Shown: positions 23,116 through 35,984, counted from the first letter of the stretch. The stretch is 64,000 nucleotides of DNA from Echinometra lucunter (GCA_029962745.1 CM057169.1:20490143-20554142); one strand, 5' to 3'. Program-made: numbers and translations. Notes: generated by a model from the letters alone, not told the origin.

Positions 23116-24942
23116 GGGAGACAGAGAAACACACTAGTAATATTAATATCATAAAAAGAATAAAGATATGGACAAAGGTAGATAATAAACAGATAAAGAG
23201 AAAACAAAACATTCGCAAGGGGGAAAAGTAAGGCATGGGAAACGGAGTGCTAGAAACTGGAGGTAGAAAGCAAATTAAAGGAGTGATTAAAACAGTGGAG
23301 GACTGAAAGGGGCAATGAAGGGGGCAAAAAAAAGTACACGGGTAGAAGATGATTATAGAGAAGAGTTCGAGGAGAGATTATGGCATGAAGAGTTGAAGGG
23401 ATGAAAAGTGGGGAAAATCAGGACAGAAAAGAAAAGGAAAAACATTGATAGAAAGATCGCATGTGTAAGAGAGTAGGAGGTAAATGGTTAGTATAGAAGG
23501 ACCAGCGAACTTCAATGTAAAGACATAAGGCCACATGCTTTTTAGGAGGGGAAAAAGGGGGGGGGGGTGAAGATACTAAAAGATAAAAATCCTTTTGAGG
23601 AAGGTGGACAGAACGGCGTGAGAAAAAAAAGGTGAAGTGTGTTATGAAGATGAGAGGAGGGTGAATAGGGAAGCAGAATATATATCTGGCCCCAGGCCTC
23701 CGTCGCTGAGATGAGCTTCTTGAAAGAGATATCACGATGATGCTTTAATGTCTTGTGAATGCATGAAATCTGTGATTTTTTTTTTTTTTATTCCTGGCGA
23801 TCCAACCGAATGATCGATTTACAAGCGCGATATCAAATGAACATCTGTATATGATATAGGGTGTTCGTTGAACCTAGTCGTTCAACTGTGAATACGTCAA
23901 GCGGATAATTAAATGCCAGTAAAGTCACGAAATACATTCATTAGAGGGCACATGAAAGAGTAAATCATTAGAAGGTGTGAGCTTTAAATGGACAGAGAAA
24001 GAGATGTGCAAATAAAAAAAGAAGAATCTATAGCAATAATGAGATAGCAGAGGGACGGAGAAGAAAAATCGAATTCCCCAAACCAATGATTTGTAACGAA
24101 AGGTAAAAAGAATTCGAAGAAACACATGAATAAATTGACAATGTGTTGCAGGACATATTTCGTATCATATTTTCGAATAAAAGACATTTTCCAATGATAT
24201 TCTACAGCCTTCCCCCTAGGTGACTGAGTATAATTTGCGCAGGGTATTGCATTAAAACGAGTGTTGTATGCTATTTCCTTGTAATATACGCAAGCATGTC
24301 TCTAGCCTGGAAGACAAACCTGACCTAAAACTTGATTTTTCCATTTGATGTATTTGCAATTTGCATTTCGTTGGGAAATAATCTGTTGACATGTAAACCA
24401 ACAATGACAACACAAAATGGTTCATCGTAATTACATTAGGGACCCGATCTGCTCTCGTTCAGAGGTAAGCATGTTCCAAATTCAGGTTCAAGGTTCCCCC
24501 CTTTTTTAAGAGACGAGTCCTTCTTGTCTAATGCTGACTAAGATACAATTTGTTCTGAAACTGACGACTGATTTGCAACTGTTGCTCTCTGAACTTTGGT
24601 GATTTGACATTTGTCGTCGAAGAATACGTTTAATAACCTAAACATTAAAGAGCATTAATGCACTAGTAATACGATGTCAAAGGGTGCCAATCCACTGAAC
24701 TTCACTCTAAACAAGGCGTTTGCGATGTTGTGTCTCGCCCACTTGTGAAAATAACTAGAAATATCGCGATCTGTGATGGCACACAACAGAACTGTATCGA
24801 AAGCTCATTGTGAAATAACTGGGATGGAATAACATTTGATAAAATATGAGAAGGGTTTTTTATGAAATGGTACTGCATTTTCGCGTGCATGTACTTTCCC
24901 TGCTTCTACTCTCATCCCTCTGATATGAGTAACATTGTACGA
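23116..24942. other. Purine-rich then AT-rich flank, no gene seen
   Basis: 23116-23480 continues the A/G bias. The remainder is unremarkable single-copy-like sequence. Confidence 0.4.
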
Positions 24943-26315
24943 TGACCTTTGACCTGACCATGTGACCTCTGACTGGACCATAACATGCAGGTCCCCTTAG
25001 TGCATCTACAACCCAAGTTTGATAGATAAGTGTCACATGGTTGCAGAGTTTTGTGTCATAAGAGAGTCTTGCACGTAAACTTTAATGTTTGACCTGAAAT
25101 GACCTTTGACCTTACCATGTGACCTATGACTGGACCATAACATGCAGGTCCCCTTAGTGCATCGACAACCCAAGTTTGATAGATAAGTGTCACACGGTTG
25201 CAGAGTTTTGAGTCATAAGAGAGTCTTGCACGTAAACTTCAACGTTTGACCTGAAATGACCTTTGACCTTACCATGTGACCTCTGACTGGACCATAACAT
25301 GCAGGTCCCCTCAGTGCATCTACAACCCAAGTTTGGTTGAAAAGTGAGTCACGGTTGCAAAGTTATGTGTGATAAGAGAGTCTTGCACGTCAACTTTAAC
25401 ATTTGACCTGAAATGACCTTTGACCTTACCATGTGACCTCTGACTGGACAATAAGATGCAGGTCCCCTTAGTGCATCTACAACCCAAGTTTGATTGAACA
25501 GTGTCACACAGTTGCAGAGTTTTGTGTCATAAGAGAGTCTTGCACGTAAATTTTAACGTTTGACCTAAAATGACCTTTGACCTTACCATGTGACCTATGA
25601 CTGGACCATAACATGCAGGTTCCCTTAGTGCATCGACAACCCAAGTTTGATAGATAAGTGTCACATGGTTGCAGAGTTTTGAGTCATAAGAGAGTCTTGC
25701 ACGTAAACTTCAACGTTTGACCTGAAATGACCTTTGACCTTACCATGTGACCTCTGACTGGACCATAACATGCAGGTCCCCTCAGTGCATCTACAACCCA
25801 AGTTTGGTTGAAAAGTGAGTCACGGTTGCAAAGTTATGTGTGATAAGAGTCTTGCACGTCAACTTTAACATTTGACCTGAAATGACCTTTGACCTTACCA
25901 TGTGACCTCTGACTGGACAATAAGATGCAGGTCCCCTTAGTGCATCTACAACCCAAGTTTGATTGAACAGTGTCACACAGTTGCAGAGTTTTGTGTCATA
26001 AGAGAGTCTTGCACGTAAATTTTAACGTTTGACCTAAAATGACCTTTGACCTTACCATGTGACCTCTGACTAGAGCATAACATGCAGGTCCGCTTAGGGC
26101 ATCTACAACCCAAGTTTGGTTGAAAAGTGAGTCACGGTTGCAGAGTTTTGTGTCATAAGAGAGTCTTGCACGTAAACTTTAACATTTGACCTGAAATGAC
26201 CTTTGACCTTACCATGTGACCTCTGACTGGACCATAACATGCAGGTCCCCTTAGTGCATCTACAACCCAAGTTTGGTTGAAAAGTGAGTCACGGTTGTCA
26301 AGTTATCTTTCATAA
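24943..26315. repeat. 157-bp tandem array, about 9 units
   Basis: TGACCTTTGACC starts at 24943, 25100, 25257, 25414, 25571, 25728, 25883, 26040 and 26197. The spacing is 157 each time except one 155. Units 2-4 (A-B-C) are repeated as units 5-7, a 471-bp higher-order period. Diagnostic variants are GACCTATGAC in A, TTGGTTGAAAAGTGAG in B and GGACAATAAGATGC in C. TGACCTTTGACCT is the complement of the DR1 consensus AGGTCAAAGGTCA. Seven or more units keep a further TTTGACCT half-site upstream. Confidence 0.93.
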
Positions 26316-26323
26316 CGTTTGTG

Positions 26324-26414
26324 ACGGACGGACGGACGGACGGACGACGGACGGACGACGGACGGACGACGGACGGACGACGGACGGACGACGGACGGAC
26401 GACGGACGGACGAC
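26324..26414. repeat. GACG/GAC minisatellite ending the 157-bp array
   Basis: GGACGGAC(GAC) units of about 11 bp, directly joined to the last 157-bp unit. The Asp-Gly-Arg-Thr reading frame here is an artefact. Followed by GATCCCTTAGTCTCGCC, which may be the end of a larger element. Confidence 0.92.
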
Positions 26415-26499
26415 ATTTGGATCCCTTAGTCTCGCCTTCACCTCCGGTGGGCGAGACAAAAAGGATTGGTCAAAATTACCAATGTGTTGGTGAATGTGA

Positions 26500-26517
26500 C
26501 CCCCCCCCCCCCCCCCC

Positions 26518-26547
<30 letters not shown>
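26500..26547. repeat. Poly-C followed by poly-A
   Basis: About 17 C then about 29 A. The same C-then-A layout is seen at 22725-22760. Confidence 0.9.
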
Positions 26548-26549
<2 letters not shown>

Positions 26550-26639
26550 AAAATCAACCAAAATTTGGGTACATTTATTTTTGGTTGGACACATATTAAA
26601 CAGATTTTTTTTTAGAGTGTTCATATTATAGGCCTACAG

Positions 26640-28480
26640 TAAATTTGGTATTTGGGCTGCCTGATGTCAGTGGTATGTAAAATGGTTTTATGTCACAGGG
26701 TCTTTAAGAGACTGCCATATGGCATATCTGATACATTACCTGTTAATGGCCACATGCCCTGATGACAGTTACTTCGCGGTCAATATCCTACGATAACCGA
26801 CTTTTTAAAGGCCCAATCAAATAAACCGAGGGGTTTTTAAAGCGCATTTTACAACACTGAAGTAAATGGGAGCACGACATTTTAAGTCCAGCCCTCTGTT
26901 GCGTCATTGGCACTGAATTATACTCCAAAGAATGCACTTTCAGAAACACCACGGTTTCCCTCCTCTCATCTGAAAGAGTCTTCAACTTGAATCTCGAAAC
27001 AAACATTGAATTGTACCTGACCGTTAACTTAAACGCCCAACTACAATCCTAACTCTAATCTTAAATTGATGACACAAACAACCGGAACAATGCACCCCAT
27101 ACAGCATTTTTAAAAAAGACCTTCAGAATAGACTTTCCATCAATTTTGTATGTTAAAGTTCATTATTATTTATTATAATTATGTACAATGTCTCTTTCGC
27201 AATAAAGTCAAATCTATACATACAAAGAGGACGAAAAACAAACGTTTCCTTTCAAAAGATTTCAGTTTCTCAGATATGTCTACCACTATCAAACTATCAT
27301 TTTATTCCTTTAACCTAAAGTAACCAGTGGAACTAATCAATCGATTGAATCGAAGGTTGTTCTATTCTTTGCAAAAGTGTAAGAATAATAATACTTCTTG
27401 AAAAGGAATTGTACAAACTAATCATCAAATCAGATTTCGACGGAAACATATCTTATTCAGTTAAATAGCCATGACAAGACAATTTGTTTATCAGAGAGTA
27501 ACAAACAAGATACTTCCTTTGTTCTGTACCAAGAATAACCTTTGTTCGTCGTTTACTGTTAAATTAATTCGTAACATCAGAATTCGTCATAGCGTCCGTT
27601 CAGAGCCAGAAGGGCGTTAACTCATATCATTTTAATACAGACCTTAAATGCCCTTCTGGCTCCAAATAGACGAGTAGCAATATCAGTTAAGGTGTAAACG
27701 TATGTTAGCAGGAGAGCCGTTAAAGTGATATTTCCTTCTTTTTAATGTATATGATATAGAGGAAAGGATGAATGCAGTAACACTCATCGTAATAATTCAA
27801 AATTGGGGAAGCAATCCCATTGTAGACATTCAAATTTCACAGAGAGTGCCTAAAATTGAAAAGTTCCCAAACTTAAATACAGAACAATGCCTCCTGATAT
27901 CCCACTATATTTCAGTTTTGACATTTATCATGTCGTATATGAAATGAAGAATTTTCAAGTGTCTTATGAAGAGAAAGCGTTCACTTTGACTAGAGAAGAC
28001 AGACACAGCTATTCCTCTATAACTAATTTGTTACTTTCCTACATGTCTTTTAGACATGGCCACAGAAATGTTAAACATACGCACGTATACAAAAAAGTTC
28101 AGCTGCAAAGCATTGTGAGAGTGCCTTCCTCATCCCACCAAGGCTAAAATTTCTTATCTCCTTCCTATCACATAAATGGTTTCAGCTCCGACGCAGGGCA
28201 TCTTCTTCAGTCATCATGTGTGGATTCTGTGGCAGAGAGATATGATGAACGAGGTTGGTGAAGGTAAATGAATGACAGTTCATTTAATAAGGAGTTAATC
28301 GAGGGACGGCACTACAGGGGGCAGGGGCGACCGCCCCCTATGATTTTTCAAGTTATCAAAATAAGACAAAAAAGAGAAAAAAGAAGAAAAAGAGGAGGAA
28401 GGAGAGTATGGGAAAAGAGAGGGCTGGGTCATGCAACTAATACCCATATTTTTTCATTTAAAACGTAAATAAATTTACCT
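26640..28480. other. Mostly featureless; one hairpin
   Basis: No supported exon. A hairpin at 27603-27662 is listed separately. 28330-28420 is a purine-rich patch. Confidence 0.4.
27603..27662. repeat. Hairpin, ~16-bp stem
   Basis: GAGCCAGAAGGGCGTT at the left and AAATGCCCTTCTGGCTC at the right, with a loop of about 27 nt. It could be a small foldback repeat or a structured RNA. Confidence 0.6.
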
Positions 28481-28492
28481 ATGGCATCTTGT

Positions 28493-28517
28493 CCCCCCCC
28501 CCCCCCCCCCCCCCCCC
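28493..28517. repeat. Poly-C tract (25 bp)
   Basis: One of the longest C runs in the window. Confidence 0.92.
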
Positions 28518-29172
28518 ATCAAAATACCCTGGCGCCAACCCTGATTTAATCATTCAACTATGGCGCTTCCAAATGAGACATGCACGCATGTCAGTCACTT
28601 CATAGCGTTCGCTTTAGAGTTTTGTACAAAAATACATGTACACGATACACGGTAGAAATCTGCATGTGCGTATATCTCAGAAATGGGTGACAAGAAATGA
28701 AAACGTGTACAATAAAAAGCTGAATCTAAACAGTAATTCTCGATAAAACGTGTACATGTGTTGCTTGATTATTTGTGACAATTACTGTAGAAAAAATTTC
28801 AGTAATTGTAGAATAGTTTTTAAGATGTTTTTTAAGACACTGTAACCATTCATTAATGGCATTGCACTGAGGTAGAATATATAGTGTTTGTAATGCTTCA
28901 AGAACTCCTGTTGAAAAAAGGAGTATAGCATGTAAGTCAGATAAGATCACAAAAGTTCTTTGGATGAGGTTGAGTTTGGAAGAGAAATGAAGCCAGAACA
29001 CCGACACACCAAAAGTCACTATTTTTTCCAGACCCCTAAAAAAGATGCTTCAGAATTCAGCAATTATTTTGAGGTTAGAAATGAAAACTGAATACAGTGT
29101 ACTATTTTTGTCATTTCAGCCATGCAAGGACAAATTTGAGAACATCCCGACGAAAGTGTGATCCAGGCCTAC

Positions 29173-29364
29173 TTATTCACTGAAAGCTTTGAGGGACGAA
29201 CCTTTCTTAGGTCTTTTCCTCTTCACTTCGTTGGCGGTCGGGAATGTCAGAGTCTGCGCCGCCCAAAGTTCGGGGTCGTTTCCAGGCGTCGGTCCTGGTG
29301 ATGCGACCGTGCTCACCTGCTGCTGTTGTTGGGGCGTGGACTTGTCTTCGGTTGCCGTAGCCAT
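29173..29364 (-). CDS. Small basic protein, 63 aa, function unknown
   Basis: ATG in a strong context (GTTACCATGG) 31 nt after a consensus-like acceptor, TTAAACACAG, at 29396-29397; the exon runs down from 29395. The protein has a Thr/Gln-rich start with QQQQQ, a Pro/Gly linker (SPGPTPGNDPELW) and a basic KRKRPKK patch that could be a nuclear localisation signal. It ends KAFSE. No domain is recognised and there is no signal peptide or membrane segment. A 5' UTR exon is proposed at 31379-31530. A mutated or non-coding transcript cannot be excluded. Confidence 0.5.
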   Translation of the reverse strand: MATATEDKSTPQQQQQVSTVASPGPTPGNDPELWAAQTLTFPTANEVKRKRPKKGSSLKAFSE

Positions 29365-29399
29365 GGTAACAGGATAACAGTTGCTGCACTTCAGCCTGT

Positions 29400-31378
29400 G
29401 TTTAAGAGATATTTATCATCATATAACTGGTATCGGATAGATATGATCAGATACGTGCATTATTTTTAAAAGTAGTGTGAACACAGGAAAGCAAGGCATT
29501 AATGTTAAATTATTTACTATTGAAATCATTCCCCACCAAACAGCTCTTAAAAACATCAAAGGGAGTTCCTAAGCAACAAGCTCAGTGGGGCCCAGTATGA
29601 GGTGAAAAGGTCATTAACGGTTTCCATTCACTGGGTAAATTGCACAGGGACGCCTTCCAAATTTACAAATCGATGAATTTTATATTTCCATTGAAGCTGG
29701 TGAGAGCAATCTGCAGAAGCTTATGATACAACAGAATCTTTTGGTAAAATGAAATGAAATATATCATTTATTCTCTAATCTGATTTGACTTTATTCACGA
29801 CAATAATCTTTATCCTAATTACAATTTCAATAGAGAAGATTACATGGGAATACGTGGAGTGTACCCTGCACCTGCACCGAATTACAAATGCAAAGGAAAT
29901 AGCTCATACTTCACTTTCATCTGTTAATGCCCGACCCAAATAAGCTTGGCTAGATTTAAAAGCTACTTTTCATGTGAACTTAAATCGTCTTCTTTTGTTG
30001 CAATGACTCATAAAAAGTTATTCAAAATCCGGTATACGACTTTGTCGGAGTGATATGCTAGTCATTAGCAAAACATTAGAACAGTTATTAACTTTTCCAT
30101 ATCAGAGAAGTATCAAAGAAAATGTAAGCGTAATTCCACAATAACATTCTTCCCAGTTATATTTTGATGTACAAATAGACGCTTTTAAATACAGTAGTGC
30201 ATGTAATTATAGTTCAACACTCAAGACTTACATGTGGGGCATCAAAAACAACGACCAGTGATAATACTGATATGACTTCCCTAGGGCATATATGACATTA
30301 CGGTCATTACATCAAGTATCTCATTTCTATCGGCTTATACTATGCAGCAATCAAGCGACTACCCGCCAGTCAACTACGCCGAAGCTCACCCAGTATATGG
30401 GTACTTGAAGTAGCATATAGTTAACTGTCGGCTGGAATGTACCGCATTTTTTAAAAAATTAGTTTTCGTCGTATTTCATTTTCCTCAAAGGGAGAAGTTT
30501 TGCATTGGACAAATGATGACCAGTGTAGAAAGCGTTTTCTTTTAATTCCATTGGTTCTATAATATGCAACTGTAGTTTTCAAAGCTAGCCTTATACATAT
30601 TTTATTGATTTTATCCTCCAGATAGGACAAAAGTCATCGAAAGAGCATTAAGTGGCAGACATGTCATTCTTACAAATAATACGCAGGCAAAGACATGGAA
30701 GTAACAAGGTGGATGATGTATCAGTGACTCTCTTATACGTTCTTATGTTTTGATATTAGAGTATGATGGAGACAGTAATTCAGAAATAGATATTCGACCG
30801 ATTAAAGTGCGGTTTATGACTGTATACATGTAGTAAACATATACGACTACAGCATATCGTCGTGACTCATTAACATTGTAAGTTATTTTGCAACACACAA
30901 ACACGCACATCTAAGAAAACTGGGGGGGGGGGGGGGATGGATTGGCAGAGTAGTAGAAGCATCAAAGATGAATAATAATAACAGTATTGCTCAAATGATG
31001 ATATAATCTTCAGTTGCAAATGGAATATCGCAAGCTGATACAGGCTCCACCTATAAGTTGGTGGTTCTCGAAATAGCGAGTTAATTCTTTATTCTTGTAA
31101 TAATATTGTTGCAATTTCCTTTTGGAAAAAGTTATACATTTAATCGTTACTATTTTTCTCTTCAAAATGGTCATTCTTAAATGATAACTCATGTTCGTAA
31201 TGTGTGCTCCGTGCAATTAACTTTGCAGTGTGAGACAATCTACACCCTTTTTCCCTTATGTCATCAGGGCGGTACCATTATACCTGTCAACTCTTTGCTG
31301 GTAGCAGTAGTGGTAATTATTTCATCACGCATTCTCATATCACTAAAAAAAAAGAAGAAGAAATTGACAATTTCCTAC
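29400..31378. other. Proposed intron of the 63-aa gene
   Basis: AT-rich. It contains a poly-G run at about 30921-30936 and otherwise nothing recognisable. Confidence 0.3.
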
Positions 31379-31530
31379 CTTACACACAAATGAGAGACGA
31401 GTGAGATTGTTCAGCTGTGTACTATCGAACACGAATATGCTGAAAGACAAGCAACCAGCGGGTCGTCGGAGCGATGGATGCCTCTCTCGGGCGTCTGGAT
31501 GTAATGGAATCAAAATCTGACAGTGCCTCG
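31379..31530 (-). other. Proposed 5' UTR exon of the 63-aa gene
   Basis: On the minus strand GTGTGTAAG|GTAGGA forms a donor at 31378, facing the acceptor at 29396. The 5' limit is a guess. A CCAAT box lies upstream at 31600-31604 (ATTGG on plus). Confidence 0.3.
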
Positions 31531-31595
31531 TCGCAGTGACGAACTGGTTCCTTCAACAAAGAAATAACACAAATAAATCGCTGTCAATCACACTT

Positions 31596-31810
31596 CATCT
31601 ATTGGTTTGATGTCTTAATGTGCAGTTGGTCGTTTTCTTTTCCCTTAGTTTAGTCGGTAATTGACGAGATATATTGGGCAAGTGCGAACAAAGAGTAAAA
31701 GCATCGCTACGAATGTACCGTCGCGGGGATTTTTCCGCGGTGGGCCGTCGCGTCGTTTCGTAAAGCGTTTCCGTGAGGCGATGGGCGTGTTTCGCCCAGG
31801 TCAAACAAAA
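31596..31810 (-). promoter_or_regulatory. Candidate promoter of the 63-aa gene
   Basis: CCAAT at 31600-31604 on the minus strand and a CpG-rich stretch at 31690-31800 (many CG, GCGGGGATTTTTCCGCGG palindrome-like), unusual against the AT-rich flanks. No TATA box. Confidence 0.35.
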
Positions 31811-34370
31811 GGTTCATGAATTTATTACAACATGAAATTAATATTGAATATTCATTATGCAAAATATTTGAGAAGATGGCACTAAATCCATGACCAAATA
31901 AGGCAAGGCGTCTTATTCGCTTACCCTAGAACAGAGGTTTTACTAGCTGCTTTTCAGTCGTTTTTTGTTATGTTAATCAAAGATGTCGAATATAACCTTT
32001 TCCCTAAGATAGGCGACGGTTCAGCAGCTCCTTAGATTAAATGTGGAAGAATCTGAATTTAGGCTAACCACGTCGCTTAGGAAGATGAGATAGGAACCAA
32101 ACCGTCCTGGAATTTATAGGGGCGGAAGGACTGGTGGGGGAAAACCACATCTGTTATTTTGCAACAGCAAATTTGTAAACATGTATAGACTCGAAATTTT
32201 CAAACAAAAGAAAAGAGCTCACACCCATATTCCATTTCAGTTCTTTAAAAAGATAAATAGTTGGGATTTCCAAATTGTTCTATTGTTTATTGGATGTGCC
32301 ATGGTACAACTTTAACCCAAAATTCCCCATCGATATATCGACCTTTAAACATAGCTATTTATTAAAAATTGTTATTAGGAAGTTAAAAGGGAGGTATATG
32401 ATGTTTTGCAAGCTCCAAAATTGTGAAGAAAGATAAATATTCAAACAAAACACAGGGACTTACATCCGAACTCCCTTTTCAATTAATGCATTCACTAGAA
32501 AAGTCGATTTCGAAATGCACAGTCCTAACAGTGATATTAAAGGTGCCATGTTGCAACTTGTAGGTAAAATATCGAGCATTCTATGATGCAAACAAAATGC
32601 AAGTCGACATCAGCACAAGTTTAAGTATTTCCTTGCCAGATCACACATCGGAAAGATGAAAATAGGCATATACAAACATACAGTATAGTATTTATTTCAT
32701 AACTTCCCTAAAAGTATTATATATCAGCATCCCATGAAGTGGTTAATGTCAACGTTCAGCGCCATTTGGAAATTTTATGGCAATGGCTATGTGTATTCGT
32801 ACAAACAGTAAAATACGAGTTTTGTAAATTAAAGTTAATGGTAAAAAAAAAAAAAGTACTTAGCGTAATGGAGGGGGGAGGAGGTCAAATAACGTACAGT
32901 TCTAGGGTATGTAATCACAACTCATTAATATGGTTAGATTTAATGAGAGAAGAAAAACTGCAGTGAGAAATGTTAATCTGTAATGCCTTGCCATTATGAT
33001 ATGCCCCATTGCACTATATTGATGGCATATGTTATATCCACTTTAATACGCTAATTAATGCGAAATATATTATTTTTCCACTTGTTTAGAAAATATCAAT
33101 GTAATATCATATCAATTATCACTTTTTGCCACTATTCAACCACTTAATTAGCACTAAACAGATTATTTTGTTTGGAATTTGCCCTAGAAAAGCAAACACC
33201 ACTTTGTTGAGACGATCCCTGAATGGCGCCTCGCCACAACCGTACAGAGAGGACGCAGTGCGTTTTCCGTTTCCTCGTCTGTGGAACACTGATGTCTCCT
33301 CATTATTTTGGATTATAAGAAATATATTCACATTTTCATCAATTATTACCCTTGGTTTTCATCATTGGTCAGTTTTTAATCCTAGAATGCCCATTTTAAA
33401 AGAGGGAAATATAAAATGTTCAAAATCATATGAGGAAAATTGGATAACCTGTGTTGAATATATAGGGCAGAATATATACCACTGGTGTAGGCAATTCAAA
33501 GGCGATCCCACAATTTGGTTGTCATAACGACCTCCTTTTTCCTATTCTCTCCTTCACATATGATTAACCCATGAACCCTGCATTTCATTTAGATACGTCC
33601 ACATGTCTACCGAATGAGTAACACATACAAAGGTATAACAAAAGTTATTTGTTTTGTCTAGTTTTAAGGCCATGAAGTTCCCCGATATGGATTGTAGATC
33701 AAAAAGCAAAAATAGCAGGAAAGCGGGAAAGCCCAAGTGATGGAGTGATATAATCATTTGTGTAGTAAAAGAACAAGTTTTTCTTTTATTTCCTTGAAAA
33801 TAAAACAATTTCTGATTACACAATGAAGCAACTTCTCTCGTCTATCTTACCTGTAATCATGTAAAGAATATGTTAATGATTAAGAATTAAGTGAGCAGTG
33901 TAGGTACACTTTGGTCATACAGATATTTTTCACAAAGACAGTTGTAGTTACATGACAAGTATAATCATGTAAAACATGTTCTGGGGTGGTGGAAGAAACA
34001 TTGCCCTTACAAAACTGATTCATTACGTCAGTTTTGAATTATAATATGTAAAATTGACCAATTACAAAATTATGTTTCTTTTGAAGTGGAATTATGTGAC
34101 AAAGCCTGTATGTTTTTTTTAAAGTTCTCTTTGTCTCATACCCACTACAATTATCTTGGTTGAATGGTTTTTGTGTGTAATAATTTGATTTTTTTATTCT
34201 CTGTTATGCCCTGCATATTATTTTTAGGAAATGAAAATAAACGAACGAAATGAATAATGAATAAATCAGGTTGACGGATTTTGTCGTAGTTATTCCTTTT
34301 CTTAGCTAGTTTGATATAAGCTTGACAATGATGATGATGATGATGTGTGTGTAGGAGGGCCGGTTACTAT
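31811..34370. other. No recognisable gene
   Basis: The open frame at 33126-33527 has no family resemblance and lacks support. A short (GAT)n lies near 34330. Confidence 0.4.
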
Positions 34371-34371
34371 A

Positions 34372-35740
34372 TATTATATGAATACAGGAAAATCAAGTAT
34401 AAATAAAACATAAAAGAACATCTCTATAGTAGAGGAAGTTTTGTGTCAGGTATGAGAATGCATGATAAATAATGTGAATCGTATGATAACCCCCTAAGAC
34501 GAATATTTTGCCTTTGCTTTGGCTTTCATGCTCATACCCTACTTAAAAAGAAGACGTAACTATGTTTACACGTTGCGTGGTTTAAAACTTTGTGGATGTG
34601 GCAAAAAATGACTCAAAATGTTGGAAATAAATACATTTACCATGTTTACAGACCCATCTGCATTTTCTTTGTAAAAAGTTTCTTTTCAGGTAACCTGACT
34701 TTTGCCATAGGTTTGTACACATGTCGGGAAAAAGTTGCTGAAATATTCAAAATGCTCTTGACCAAACTAAATTTGGTTTATGGTCCAGAAAAGACTTCTA
34801 CAATATCTTTCGAATGCTGTGGGTTTCAGCATCTTGAGAAAACTACGATAAGAAAAATCTAAAATTTTGTTGAAATTTCAGTCAGACGATACACAGCCCA
34901 GAGTGTTCGCAATGCTATCACTTGTTAATCGCATTGCGGAGGAGTTCCTTATAGCCGTTGTGTATGGTAACTCGCGTATTAAAGCTTACAGTGCAATAAT
35001 GAAGAGGGGAAAAATGGGGCAAAGTACAAAAAGCAACCTGAACAAATTTGGGGCTTCAAAGAACATTGCATTCACTTTTCAAGATTGTAGACCACATGGA
35101 AAAAAATCATCCACTGTAAAAAAAAAAATGAAGAATATATTCCAATTACCCTTAAATTACATTAAAAAAGAATAAGGCTCCAACCATTCTAAGCAAGTTG
35201 GCTGCTGGAACCGGCTGGCTCCTGTATTAAGTCTATGGGAATGGCAAAATTCAGTATTCAACGGGTTATCAACTCAAGCATGCTTGCTGCAGTCATAATT
35301 CCATCATGTAACCATAATTGATAGCAGGTCTGATGATCGAAATTTGGTTTGCTTATAAGACACACCTCCCTTATTTTAAAAAAATATGAAAAAGGATATA
35401 CTTTTTATTTATAAACTTCCATCACTTGACTACATGAGAGATTAGAGTCAGAAAGCTTTCTCTTGTAAGGCCCTACTTATAGTCAAATTGAAATAAATTT
35501 TACTTGCCCTTTTCAAAATTATTTGATAATCATTTTTCAAAAAATCTAGAACAGATAGTCGTCGATATAGTGGCAATATACACAAGGACGGGCAGTTCGC
35601 TTTCGTCCACCTTGAGCATAGCGACGGGGAGCTTGAGGGTCCCCCCCCCCCCATAAGCCCCTGGATATTGTTAGCTAGGAGGCCGGTTAATTTGTGGTCT
35701 GATAGGCCGGTTGATATAGGTTTGGTGGGCAGGCGACATC
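34372..35740. repeat. Local duplication unit 1
   Basis: Matches 36795-37850 in order along its length: GAATACAGGAAAATC, ACTCAAAATGTTGGAAATAA, ATGGTCCAGAAAAGA, CCCCTGGATATT, then TTAATTTGTGGTCTGATAGG. It ends with GGCCGGTT, and the same octamer lies just before it at about 34357. It contains a poly-C run at 35641-35652. Confidence 0.75.
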
Positions 35741-35984
35741 AAATTCCCCAACCGTATGTCAGTCCCATCCCGCCTCTTCGTCACAGCTGTTAGGTAATAG
35801 CCCGCCTCTTCGTAGACACCCACGACAGTTCATATTGTCCAAGTACCAAGTCCCAACTCCAGGTATATATATTATTCAAAAACTATTTATGGCATTACTT
35901 TCATGCAATTATACTCTCAATTGCCTGAATCAATATGAGAGGAATTAATGAAAAGGCAATGCTTTGATTTTGTCGATGAATAAT

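Noticed and set aside
24943..26315. CRISPR-like array
   Set aside because: Units are contiguous 157-bp repeats without unique spacers, in eukaryotic-type sequence.
26284..26624. Asp-Gly-Arg-Thr and Arg-Pro-Ser-Val repeat proteins
   Set aside because: Both strands of the GACG minisatellite; no gene structure.
28726..29019. 97-codon minus-strand frame following the 63-aa gene
   Set aside because: No recognised domain or splice evidence; better explained as 3' UTR of the minus-strand transcript.
33126..33527. 133-codon open frame
   Set aside because: The first half (RRSLNGASPQPYRED...) looked protein-like, but I could not link it to a family or to exon signals.
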